NCBI GenBank assembly: GCA_030035585.1
Contig: CM057462.1
Coordinates: 68,296,734 to 68,360,733, forward strand
Direction of reading: 5' to 3'
DNA length: 64,000 bases
Source of the DNA: Dugong dugon
Taxonomy: Eukaryota; Chordata; Mammalia; Sirenia; Dugongidae
The translations under genes and the position numbers were made by a program. Position 1 is the stretch's first letter. Each line of letters starts with the position of its first letter. The notes under the pieces are model-generated. The model worked only from the letters and a program-made list of their open reading frames with translations, made no database searches and was not told where the DNA came from. Of the stretch, positions 1-10,520 are shown one piece after another.

Positions 1-705
1 GACTGCACCAGCCCCCTCTCCTCAGTGGTTGTCTTCAGCTTCACAGGAACTGGGCATCAGCCTCATGGGGAAAGGAAGTCCCAAAAGTGAGAGGTGGTAG
101 ATGGAGCTGCCAAGAAACTCCTTCCCTGTTGTCTTAGTGATGGGAGCAGGTGAGCTGCTATGGCCTCGAGGAGCTCAGGCCCCTTAGAGCCTTGCCTTTC
201 TCATCCATGGGGGCTGCCCTAAGTCCCCATAGCCCCAGCCTTTGAGCCCATGTAGCAGAGGACCAGTGTGGAGGAAATGAGGGAAGGGGAACTTCCAAAG
301 GAAAGACCCGGAGCCTTGACCCTCTCTTTACCAGTTTGCAGGCCGTTTGGGAAAGAAAGATACAGAACCTGGGCTTTGGAGGCAGTTTGGCATTTGTAGC
401 CGCTGTGGAGATGCACGTCTCAGCTCTCCCTTTAAAAAGAAACTTTCTTTTCAGCTGCGGGGAGTACAGTTAGTGGACCCCCTCCAGCTGCAGCACCTTC
501 AGTGGCCACACTTTTTCCAGGAAGCTTCCAGCCAGTGACTGAGCGCACCTAGAGTATTGGAATCTAGCCATTTCTGCCCACTGTGGACTCCTCTAACTGG
601 AGCACCAGCCCCATTGGGTTGACATTATCAAATTTGCATTACAGACTGAAGGCTCTCCTTGCTCAGTCCTGTTCCTCTTTCTTCATCATTCACAGGCACT
701 TCTTG
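1..705. other. Unique noncoding DNA, no gene recognised
   Basis: No transposon family, RNA gene or convincing exon was recognised here. Composition is mixed and moderately GC-rich. A short open frame at 347-538 (+) has no recognisable domain and no clear splice-site context, so I treat it as chance. Confidence 0.5.
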
Positions 706-706
706 T

Positions 707-1345
707 TATTGTTAGCTGCTGTCGAGTAGACTCCAGCTCTTGGTGACCTTATGTACAACAGAACTAAAGATTGCCCGGTCCCGGTCATTCTCACAATGGC
801 ACAGGCATGTCTGAGTTAATTGTTGAGGCTATTGTGCAATCCACCTCACCAAAGTCTTCCATGCCATCACTGGCCCTCTACTTCACTAAACATGATAGCC
901 TCATCTAGCAGTTGATCCCTCCTGGTGATATGTTCAGGTTTCTGAGTGGCACAAATGGTTTGCACTTGCTTGCTAATCTAAAGGTTGGCAGTTTGAACCC
1001 ACCCAGCAGCAGTGGGGAAGAAAGTCCTGGCAATCTGCTTCTGTAAAGATTACAGCCAAGAAAACCCTACATAGCAGTTTTACTCTGTAACACACAGGGT
1101 CAGCATGAGTCTGAACAACTCAATGGTAATAGATTTGGTTTGATTTGGATGACGTGTCCAAAGCTAGTGAGTTGGGCGACGCTCTTTTGTGATCCATAAG
1201 ATTTTCACTGGCTAATTTTCAGAAGTAGATTGCCAGGCCTGTCTTAATCTGGAAGCTCCACTGAAACCTGCTGGTATTTGAAATACTGGTGGCATAGCTT
1301 CTAGCATCATAGCAACATGCGAGCTGACAGATGGGTGGTGGTTCA
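707..1345 (-). mobile_element. Internally deleted RTE LINE derivative (both ends kept), interrupted by an AfroSINE
   Basis: On the minus strand this carries the RTE 3' end (tail at 707, running to about 920 and resuming at about 1150-1185) joined to an RTE 5' leader block (about 1190-1345) in the same orientation. The endonuclease and reverse transcriptase core is missing. The leader block matches the leaders at about 2510, 37.9 kb and 41.94 kb. An AfroSINE sits in the 3' part. This could be a one-off internal deletion or a non-autonomous RTE-derived family. The breakpoint differs from the other deleted copies in the window. Divergence is high, so it is old. Confidence 0.7.
924..1150 (+). mobile_element. 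AfroSINE (longer, diverged type)
   Basis: A tRNA-derived SINE inserted in the RTE derivative. It has the AfroSINE order: tRNA-like head, middle block ending in a run similar to TTACAGCCAAGAAAACC, then the RTE-like tail with the GGTCAGCATGAGTC segment. The RTE text resumes on the right with a motif similar to the left edge (ATGTTC against GTGTCC), which suggests a decayed target duplication. Confidence 0.75.
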
Positions 1346-1795
1346 AAGGCATTATCCCCCAATAAATATTTTGCACTCCTAACTCTATTACAGTGTTTGC
1401 TTCCTGAAGGACCAAAACTGGCGAGGGAGGTAAGATGGGTTTATTTCTGGATCATTTGCTCCCCTGCTGTCAATGAAGACCCTATCCTCAGTGGTATGTG
1501 AAGCACAGTATGTGGAGCACAGGTAGTCCCTGGCACAAAGTGGTGTTTCAGTTGCTAAAACTTCCATTGGTGATGACTTGAGAGAAGATTCCAGTGGAAG
1601 GAACCTTGCATGAAATGATTCAGGTGTTTGGAAAGTACAGGGAAGGATACATCCAAGGACAATGGAATTAGTTGGTCATTATTAAATTGCATTGACCTCT
1701 ACAGAGAGATAATGAAAAGATGAGGGTAGTTAAAAAAAAAAAAAATCAAACTGTGTATATTCTCAAAGACAACTGAATAAATAATAAAAAATAAG
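1346..1795. other. Noncoding DNA, no feature recognised
   Basis: Single-copy-looking AT-rich sequence with a short A tract near 1730-1745. No gene or repeat family was identified. Confidence 0.45.
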
Positions 1796-1796
1796 A

Positions 1797-2055
1797 ACAA
1801 TCTATATGGGCATATTAATAACAGCAACTCAAGAAAGAGTAGATAGGAACCTGAGGGGACAGTGAATTTATGTTAATGGGGGAGGAATAATTCAGAAAAG
1901 GAGGGTGAGAATGGTTGCACACCTCAAAAAATGTAATCAATATCACAGAATTGTACATGTAGAAACTGTTGAATTGGTGTATGTTCTGTATTTATTCTCA
2001 ACTCAGCAACGACACAAAATAAATTATTTAAAAAAAGCAGAACAAAAAAAAAACA
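1797..2055 (+). mobile_element. L1 3' UTR fragment
   Basis: Plus-strand L1 3' UTR of the type found in afrotherian L1, ending in A-rich sequence around 2030-2055. It is severely 5'-truncated and contains no ORF2. The AGAATTGTACATG segment and the run into poly-A resemble the 3' ends of other mammalian L1s. No target duplication was confirmed. Confidence 0.65.
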
Positions 2056-2268
2056 ATCAAAAACTAAATATGAAAGGGCTCTTTGGTAGCTTACAAATAA
2101 GCTCTTATTTGCAGAGGAAGTGAAGGAAAAGCTTAAAACCAAAATCAGGGCTTAATAGTTAGAATCATGGCACTCCAAAGATGAATGGAATGCTCATCTG
2201 ATGAGGCAGGTCTGTTATGCCAAGGTCAGGGCCCTGGTTAGGAAAACTTGGGATGAGACACATGGGGG

Positions 2269-2270
2269 AG

Positions 2271-2316
<46 letters not shown>
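2269..2316. repeat. (AT)n microsatellite
   Basis: About 48 bp of alternating AT/TA with one interruption. It is bracketed by GGGGAG on the left and CCCC on the right, so the whole is nearly self-complementary and could extrude as a cruciform. Confidence 0.95.
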
Positions 2317-2319
<3 letters not shown>

Positions 2320-2321
2320 CT

Positions 2322-2477
2322 GTTAAACCAAAAACCAAACCCTTTGCCGTTGAGTCGATTCTGACTCACAGCCACCCTATAGGACAGAGTAGAACTGCCC
2401 GATAGGGCTTCCAAGGAGCACCTGGAATGTTATGTTTAGCAGCTGTAGCTCCTAATCACTATGGCACCCGGGTTTCC
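2322..2477 (-). mobile_element. AfroSINE
   Basis: Reverse-strand AfroSINE. The tail (AAACCAAACCC on the plus strand) abuts the AT repeat, followed by the GAGTCGATTCTGACTC palindromic segment, the body and a degraded tRNA-like head ending near 2477. It lies between the (AT)n tract and the RTE start. Confidence 0.85.
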
Positions 2478-2502
2478 ATATATAGATAGATAGAGAGACA
2501 CA

Positions 2503-4680
2503 CACGTCTGTCAGTTTGTCCTACTGTGAGGGCCTGTGTGTTGCTGTGATACTGGAAGCTATGCCACCAATATTCAAATACCAGCAGGGTCACCCCATGA
2601 TGGACAGGTTTCAGTGGAGCTTCCAGACTAAGACAGACTATGAAGAAGGACCTGGCGGTCTGCTTCTGAAAAGGATTAGCCAGGGAAAACCTTATGAATA
2701 GCAGTGGAACATTGATATAGTGCCAGAAGATGAGCCCCTCAGGTTGGAAGTCACTCAGAACACGACTAGGGAAGAGCTATCTCCTCAAAGAAGAGTCATC
2801 CTTAATGATATGGATGGAGTCAAGCTTTCAGGACCTTCATTTGCTGATGTGGCACAACTCAAAATGAGAAGAAACAGCTGTAAACATCCATTAATAATCT
2901 AAATGTGGAATGTAGGAAGTATGAATCTAGTAAAATTGGAAAAAGTAAAAAATGAAATGGAATGCATAAACGTCAATATCCTAGGCAATGGTGAGCTGAA
3001 CTGGACTGGTATTGGCCATTTTGAATCAGTCAGTCATATGGTCTACTATGCCGGGAATGACAACTTGAAGAGGAATTCGTCATCAAAATGAACATTTCAA
3101 GATCTATCCTGAAGTACAATGTTGTCAGTGATAGGATAATATCCACACACCTGCAAGGAAGACCAGTTAACACGACTATTATTCAAATTTACGCACCAAC
3201 TACTGAGACCAAAGATGAATAAACTGAAGGCTTTTACCAACTTCTGCAGTCTGAAATTGATCAAACGTGCAATCAGGATGCATTGATAATGACTGGTGAT
3301 TGGAATGTGAAAGCTGGAAACGAAGAAGAAAGATTGATAGTTGGAAAATATGGCCTTGGTGATGAAAACCATGCCAGAGATCACATGAATGAATTTTGCA
3401 AGACCAACAACTTCTTCATTGCAAATGCCTTTTTTTCACCAACATAAATGGTGACTGTACACTTGGACTTTGCCAGATGGAATACACAGGAATCAAATCG
3501 ACTACATCTGTGGAAAGAGATGATGGAAAAGCTCAATATCATTAGTCAGAACAAGGCCAGGGGCCGACTGTGGAACAGACCATAAATACTCATATGCAAG
3601 TTCAAGTGGAAGCTGAAGAAAATTAGAACAAGTCCATGAGAGTCAAAGTACGACCTTGAGGATATCCCACCTGAATTTAGAGACGGTCTCAAGAATAGAT
3701 TTGATGCACTGAACACTAATGACCGAAGATCTGACAAGTTGTGGAATGGCATCAAGGATATCATACATGAAGAAAGCAAGAGGTCATTAAAAAGACAGGA
3801 AAGAAAGAAAAGACCAAAATGGATGTCAGAAGAGACTCTGAAACTTGCTCTTGAACATTGAATAGCTAAAGCAAATGGAAGAAATGATGAAATCAAAGAT
3901 CTGAACAAGATTTCAAAGGGCAGCTCGAGAAGACAAAGTAAAGTATTGTAATGAAATGTGCAGAGATCTTGAGACAGAAAACCAAAAGGGAAGAACATGC
4001 TCAGCATTTCTCAAGCTGAAAGAACAGAAGAAAAAAATCAAGCTTCCAGTTTTGAAAGATTCTACGGGGAAAATACTAAACGACACAGGATGCATCAAAA
4101 GAAGATGAAAGGAATACACAGAATCACTATACCAAAAAGAACTGGTCGATGTTCAGCCATTTCAGGAGGTAGCATATGATCAGGAACTGATGGTACTGAA
4201 GGAAGAGGTCCAAGCTGCACTGAAGGCACTGGCGAAAAACAAGGCCCCAGGAATCAACCGAATACCAGTTGAGATGTTTCAACAAATGGATGCAGCGCTG
4301 GAAGTGCTCGCTCGTCTATGCCAAGAAATTAGGAAGACAGCTACTTGGTTAACCGAATGTAAGAGATCCATATTTATGCCTATTCCAAAGAAAGGTGATC
4401 CAACCGAATGTGGAAATTATCTAACAATATTAATTTTGATGAAGATTATTCAAAAGTGACAGCAGCAGTACATTGACAGGGAACTACCAGAAATCCAAGC
4501 TGGATTCAGAAGAGGATGTAGAATGAGGGATATCATTGCTGATGTCAGATGGATCCTGGCTGAAAGCAGAGAATACCAGAAAGATGTTTACTTGTGTTTT
4601 ATTGATTATGCTAAGACATTTGACTGTGTGGATCATAACAAATTATGGATAACTCACTCAACAGCACCCAACAACAACAA
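2503..4680 (+). mobile_element. RTE LINE, internally deleted in the RT domain
   Basis: An elephant-type RTE (BovB-like LINE) beginning with its 5' leader. The endonuclease region starts near 2900 with the MWN-GSMN motif; RTE consensus is TWNVRSMN. The RT fingers begin at about 4190, with KNKAPGI and IPKKGDPTE motifs. At about 4651, just after the DHNKLWIT-coding segment, the sequence jumps to the extreme RTE 3' tail (CTCAACAGCACCCAACAACAAC). About the last third, including the YADD catalytic motif, is absent. The rest is broken into short frames by frameshifts and stops (for example breaks near 2902, 3091 and 4459), so it is dead. Confidence 0.9.
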
Positions 4681-4689
4681 ACAAACAAA

Positions 4690-5262
4690 CAAATAAATAT
4701 ATATACTTGTGTGTGGTAAATAAGTACATATATGTATATATGCATATATAAAATGTTGAAATGACAAATGTTTTGCCATTCACATATATATATGAACAAA
4801 ACATTTGCCATTTCAACATTTTTTGCATGTACATTAAATTTTTACATTAATTACGTTCATCATGCTGTGCAACATCAACACTAGCCTTTCTAGATTTTTC
4901 CATCACCTTTAACAGAAGCTCAGTGTCCCCTAACCAAGGATTCCTTTTTTCCCCTCATTTCCACCTCTGGTAGCCTCAAGTAAACTTTAGTCTCTATACA
5001 TTTGTTTATTCTAGATTTTTCTTCTAAGCGGGATCATACTTATTTGTCATTTTGTGACTGACTTATTTCACTCAGCATAATGGTTTCAGGGTTCATTCAT
5101 ACTATAGCATGTATCAGAACTTAATTTCTCTTTATGGCAGATTAATAGTCCATTACATGTATGTACTACATTTTATTTATCCATTCATTTGTTGATGGAC
5201 ATTTAGATCTTTTCCATCTCTTGGCTATTGTGATTAAGTGCTGCAATGAACACCTATATATT
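4690..5262 (-). mobile_element. Old L1 3' end, with an internal inverted repeat
   Basis: Minus-strand L1 3' UTR and the end of ORF2. The plus strand reads through phrases typical of antisense L1 (TTCACTCAGCATAATG, TTGATGGACATTTAG, GCTGCAATGAACA). It is 5'-truncated at about 5262. An inverted repeat (4750-4774 against 4798-4822) lies in the tail region. Confidence 0.75.
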
Positions 5263-5264
5263 TT

Positions 5265-6565
5265 GGCTTCCCAGAGTCCTGTGAACTATCACAACCTACA
5301 GAGGTACCAACCCCTCCATAACTAGAGCTAGCACCCCCCGATGCAGGAAGAAAATGCTGAGACTTCTTCCCCACCAAGCAACAGGGGCCTCCTTCAGAAT
5401 CTACTCAACTCCTTTCTGGCTGCCAGGCTGATAATTAGAGTTAAGTTGCATCATGACCTAGCGAAACATGTGCTTACCCTGATATGGGAGGAAACGGACT
5501 ATACTCCAAAGTAATTACAGGAATGTAACGAACGACATGTGCAGGCAGGAGATTTTAAGGGTTCCAGATCAAGGGGCCAGGACATAAGACTGGGTGAGGG
5601 AGAGTTTGTTTACCTGGGGATGTGGGATTTAACACTCTGGCAAGTGTCTCAGGGGATGGTGCAAACTCACAGCTTGTGAGGCTCCTAGAAGCCTGGAGAA
5701 ACTGATGGCCCATGCCAAACAAACTTGAAATGCCTGAATTGCTATGGCAGTGGAGAAAAGGATTAAAAGGCTCAGGGAAGTGGGCATGCTAGAGTGAATA
5801 TATTGTCTAAGGCCAGAAGACCCATCAGAGCATTATATCCCATGGGGAGACCAAGAGGAGACTTTATTCACCAAGTTGATCAGGAATGTGTTGGTGAGAA
5901 GGGCTCCAGCATCACTAAGAAATTCACGGCAGCTCAATGGTGTCTGCAAGTCAGATATCATGGTAGAAGAGGCTGTCACAGAGCTTGGCTTATTGGTAGC
6001 AATGGGGATGATGGGCGCTCTGAAGCAGTAGAGGCCAATTGGCTGTACTTAACACTCAACAAAAGTCAAGAGATTCCAATGAATGGAACAACCATCAAAG
6101 TTGGAATGGCAGCCAAGAGGACTTGACCTGCCGAGTGTTGTGGAAATGGTTAATAAAAATGGCATCCCTAGGGGCAAAATAGATAGGAAATCAGTGAGGA
6201 TATTATCAAAAGAAAGCAAGAATATTTAAGCAGGAGATTTAGGGTGGTTTCCCTCATAAAAAGTCATAATCCCTTTCCCAGTTCCTGGACCTGATCCAGT
6301 TTTTAGATCTTTGTAGTAGTAGAAGCAAGAATCTGTTGACTGAAGAGGTGGCTGGATCTGCAGGAGAAAAGATACCGCTACACTATGGCAAGTATATACT
6401 GTGAAGATTTCTCCAGTCCTTCTCCTAAAGGGGCTGATAGCCATTTACTTGGTGTCTGCTCACTAGGGAAATGGCAATATGCAACCATTTTCAGGACTAT
6501 TGAACCCAAGGTTGACTTGGTATTGATTCTTAGAGATTTGAAGTGTCATTAGGGCCCTCCTGTTC
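5265..6565 (+). mobile_element. ERVL-type endogenous retrovirus fossil, internal region (left part)
   Basis: Internal sequence of an old class III (ERVL/MaLR-like) provirus in plus orientation, recognised from its resemblance to ERVL internal text upstream of pol. It continues at about 7945 after an RTE insertion. No LTR was recognised at its left edge. It is highly decayed and broken, with many disruptions. Likely age is early eutherian or older, since an RTE and a SINE were later nested in it. Confidence 0.65.
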
Positions 6566-6576
6566 AAGTAGGCACA

Positions 6577-7945
6577 TGTTGTTAGGTGCTGTCAAGTCCA
6601 TTCCCACTCACAGCAACCCTATGTACAACAGAATGAAACACTGCCTGGTCCTGCACCATCCTCACAGTTGTTGCTATGTTTGAGCCCATTATTGCGGCCA
6701 CTGTGTCAATCCATCTTGTTAAGGGTCTTCCTCTTTTTCGCTGGCCTTCTACCAAGTGTGACGTCCTTCTCTAGGGACTGATCCCTCCCGATAACACTTC
6801 CAAAGTTTGTGAGATGGAGTCTCACCATCCTTGCTTCTAATGAGCATTCTGGTTGTACTTCTTCCAAGACAGATTTGTTCGTTCTTCTGGTCCCGCTACC
6901 GTCGAGTCGATTCTGACTCATAGCAACCCTATAGGACAGAGTTGAACTGCCCCATAGGGTTTCCAAGGAGCAGCTGGTGCATTCAAACTGCTGACCTTTT
7001 GGTTAGCAACCTGAGCTCTTAACCGCTGTACTCCCAGGGATCCTATTCTTCTGGTAGTCCATGGTATATTCAATATTCTTCGCCAACTCAAATTCAAAGG
7101 CATCAATTCTTCAATCTTCCTTATTCCTTGTCCAGCTTTTACATGCATATGAGGCAATTGAAAATACCATAGCTTGGGTCAGGTGCATCTTAGTCTTGAA
7201 GGTGACATCTTTGCTTTCTAACACTTTTAAAAAAGAGATCTTTTGCAGCAGACTTGCCCAGTGCAATGTGTCTTTTGATTTCTTGACTGCTGCTTCCAAA
7301 AGTGTTGATTGTGCATCCAAGTGAAACGAAATCTTTAACAACTTTAATCTTTCCTCCATGTATCATGATGTTGCTTATTGGTCCAGTTGTGAGGATTTTT
7401 GTTTTCTTTATGTTGAGGTGTAATTCATACTGAAGGCTGTAGTCCTTGACCTTCATCAGTAAGTGCTTCAAGTCCTCTTCACTTTCAGCAAGCAAGGTTG
7501 TGTCATCTGCATAAGGCAGGTTGTTGATGAGTCTTCCACCAATCCTGATGCCACATTCTTCTTCATATCGTCCAGCTTCTCGGATTATTTGCTCAGCATA
7601 CAGATTGAATAAGCACAGTGAAAGGATACAACCCTAATGCACACTGTTCCTGATTTTAAACCACGTAGTATCCCCTTGTTCTGTTCGAATGACTGCTTCT
7701 TGGTCTATGTACAGGTTCTGCATGAGCACAATTAAGAGTTCTGGAATTCCCATTCTTTGCAATGTTATCCATAATTTGTTATGATCCATATAGTCTAATG
7801 CCTTTGCATAGTCAATAATATACAAGTAAACAGCAATACATCAACACGGAACTGCCAGAAATTCAAGCTGGATTCAGAAGAGGATGTGGAATGAGGGATA
7901 TCGTTGCTGATGTCTGATGGATCTTGGATGAAAGCAGAGAACAGA
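6577..7945 (-). mobile_element. RTE LINE, 5'-truncated with inverted 5' end, inserted in the ERVL fossil
   Basis: The minus-strand 3' part of RTE (6577 to about 7831) covers the RT domain from the FDCVDHNKLWI-like segment to the tail. It has the frames YMDHNKLWITLQRMGIP (7634-7825) and LAESEEDLKHLLMK (7190-7495). At about 7832 the text flips to plus orientation, and 7833 to about 7945 is the adjoining upstream RTE piece. This is the structure left by twin priming. It contains an AfroSINE at 6891-7045. Several frameshifts and stops make it dead. Confidence 0.88.
6891..7045 (-). mobile_element. AfroSINE inside the RTE copy
   Basis: Reverse-strand AfroSINE flanked by a 9-bp target duplication TTCTTCTGG (6882-6890 and 7046-7054). 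Its insertion point is in the 3' half of the RTE, so it is younger than that RTE. Confidence 0.92.
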
Positions 7946-9265
7946 AAGAGTGGGGACATACCAGGTAAAATGGAATCCTATCCAGTGTCCAGTTTACTGG
8001 AGATGTGAGACAACTCAGTAGCATTTCACTGGTCTCTGAATATATAATTGGAGTTGACATACTTGGCAGATAGAATAATCCACATACTTGGTCCTTGGCC
8101 TATGGGGTAGGAGCTATCATGGTGGTGTAGGCCCAGTGGAAACCTCTTAAATTGTCTCTCCTTTCCTTCTCTATCCTTTGCTTCCCACCCTCACCCCCAA
8201 TGCCCCCATCCCCTGCCAAGGTAGTAAGTAAAAGACAATATCACATTCCAGGGGAGATGGTGGATATTAGTGCTACCCTTAGGATCTCAAAATGCAGGAG
8301 TGATGGTCCCTAGCATATCTCTGTTTAATTCACCAGTCTGGCCTCTGTAAAAACCAGATGAATCCTAGAATGTGACTGTAAACCATTGCAAGCTCAACCA
8401 ACTAGTAGTCCCAAACACACCAGCTTTGCTGGTTGTGGTATCTTTGCTGGAAGCATATTAAAATGGTCTCAAGTTCATGGTATGCAGCCATTGATTTGGC
8501 AAATGTATTAGTTTTTACCCAATCAAGAAAGAAGATCAGAAACAGTTTGCATTCAGGTGGGATGGACAACAATATTCATTCACAGTTTCTTCCCAGGGCT
8601 GTGTTAACTCTCTTTCTCCCTGTCACAGTATAGTTCAAAGAGTTCTGAACCACTTGGATATTGTGCAGAACATCACATTGCTGACATCATATTGACCAGG
8701 AGGATGAGCAAGAGGTGACTAGCACACTGAAGGTCTTGATAAGACACATGTGCCCCAGAGGGTGGGCGAGAAGCCTTACAAAGATTCATAGGTCTGCCAC
8801 ATCAGTAAAATTTTTACAAGTCTAAGGGACAGGGATATGCTAGGACATTCCATCTAAAGCAAAAGACAAATGGCTGTATCTTTCTTCTGCTTCCATAAAG
8901 ACAGAAGTGAAATGCTTGTAGGCCTCTGAATTCTGGAGGCCCACATTCCATACCTAGCGATACTGTTCCAGCCCATATACTAGGTGACATGAAAGGCCCT
9001 CCCCTTTAAGTGGGGCTTGGACCTTCATTCTTTAGCAGGTCCAGGCTGCGGGGCAAGCAGCCCTGCCACTTGGGTCATATGGTTCAGCAGACTCTATGGT
9101 ATTGGAGATGTCAGTGGAGGAAAAAGATGTGGTGTGGAGTTTGTGGTAAGCCCTAGATGGAGAAACCCAGTGCCAGCCTTGGGGTTCTGGAGCAAGGCCA
9201 TGCCATCTGCAGCAGAAAATTATACACCTTTTGAAAAGCGACGCCTGATATGCTACTAGGGTAGG
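7946..9265 (+). mobile_element. ERVL-type endogenous retrovirus fossil, pol region (right part)
   Basis: Continuation of the provirus at 5265-6565. It carries reverse transcriptase and RNase H-like pol text of the ERVL class, recognised at the DNA level. No 3' LTR was found before 9470, so the element is incomplete. It is old and broken by many disruptions. Confidence 0.7.
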
Positions 9266-9299
9266 CTAGAAACAACTTTTGACCACGGAGACACCAAAT

Positions 9300-9440
9300 A
9301 ACCATGCGTCTAGCACATAGCAAGCACTTATTAAAGGTAACTGGAGTTATTAATGTGTTTATTCAATAAATATTTCCTGAGAAGCCACTCTGTATCTGGC
9401 TCTGTGCTGTGAACTTGGGACACAAGGGATGAGTAAAGCT
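9300..9440 (+). mobile_element. L2-like fragment
   Basis: Contains the TTCAATAAATATTTCCTGAG and CTCTGTGCTGTGAACTTGGG-type phrases seen in ancient L2 elements. Short and diverged. Confidence 0.45.
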
Positions 9441-9468
9441 TATTTACTGAGCTGGGAAATAGACATAA

Positions 9469-9622
9469 ACCCATTGGTGTCGAGTTGATTCTGACTCATA
9501 GCGACCCAATAGGACAAGGTAGAACTGCCCCATTGGGTTTACAAGGCTTTACTCTTTACAGAACTGCCAACCTTTCAGTCAACAGCCGAGTGCTTAATGA
9601 TTGTGCCACCAGGGTTCCTTGC
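9469..9622 (-). mobile_element. AfroSINE
   Basis: Reverse-strand AfroSINE. The tail with GTCGAGTTGATTCTGACTC is at the left and the tRNA-like head (complement of CCCTGGTGGCACA) at the right. It has a small internal rearrangement in the middle. It may sit within an older L2/MIR background. Confidence 0.88.
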
Positions 9623-9969
9623 ACCAGACACTCCTGTGTTCAGATCTCAGCTTCTCTACTGGCTAGTTGTGGATCTAAGCCCTGCACTTCAGTTCCCCGC
9701 TGTCAGATGGGACTGAGGAGATATCATTTTAACGACCTCTCCAGTCCCTTGCTCTTTCTGTTTCCTTTCTCCACCACACCAGAATACAGCAGGGGCAGGT
9801 TCTCTACTAGGAACTGCCAATGAGCTTTGGAGGAGAAGTCTCCATTTCCAAGAGCACCTCCTCCCTCATTATCTCCCCAGCAAAGATATATACCTCCTTT
9901 TATTCTCAGAAGGAGCCAGGCACTTAGGCACCTGAGTTGAGATTTAGCAAACTTTCTTGAATTCCTACC

Positions 9970-10130
9970 TCATAACAGGTCCCAATAAACTTCACAAAAA
10001 CCCAGTGAGGCAGGTCCTGTTATTATTCCCATTTGACAAATAAGAAAATTGAGGCAGCAAAAATCAGGAGGTAGGCTAAGATAGACTCTAGTCCATCTGC
10101 CTCCAAGCCCAGGCTCCTCCTCTGTGCAGG
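9970..10130 (-). mobile_element. MIR fragment
   Basis: Antisense MIR core: CAGTGAGGCAGGTCCTGTTA, ATTCCCATTTGACAAATAAG and a tail of the type seen after the MIR core. Ancient tRNA-derived mammalian SINE. Confidence 0.65.
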
Positions 10131-10345
10131 TAGAGCTGGATGTGGTCACTGCCCAAGTCTGTGGGGATGGATATCAGAGAAGCCTGATTCATAGCTAGGT
10201 AACTGGGAGAGCCAGGGCCAGAGTGAACACCAGCTTGCCTTGCCTTTTGGAGACAGGTGGCTTGAGAAGCTCATGAGGCAGGGAAGTCACTGTAGGCCCA
10301 GAAGGCTTCCTAGAGAATGTGGGATTACCAGAGGTCTTTGGAAAA

Positions 10346-10520
10346 TAGCAAAAGTGATGATAACATTATCGGCTGTGATTTGTCAAATCCTTACTACGTG
10401 CCAGACACTGACAGTTAACAAATCTTTAATCTCATTTAATCCTCCCATTAACCCTGAGAGGGCAGAATTGTTATCCAGAATTCCCCATCCTGGTCTGCCT
10501 GACACCAAAGCTCACGTGCT
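10346..10520 (-). mobile_element. MIR fragment
   Basis: Antisense MIR-like text: TACGTGCCAGACACTGACAG, TCTCATTTAATCCTCCCATT and a tail around 10500. Diverged. Confidence 0.6.

Noticed and set aside
3546-4007. 153-codon minus-strand frame
   Set aside because: Antisense to the RTE coding region; a shadow frame.
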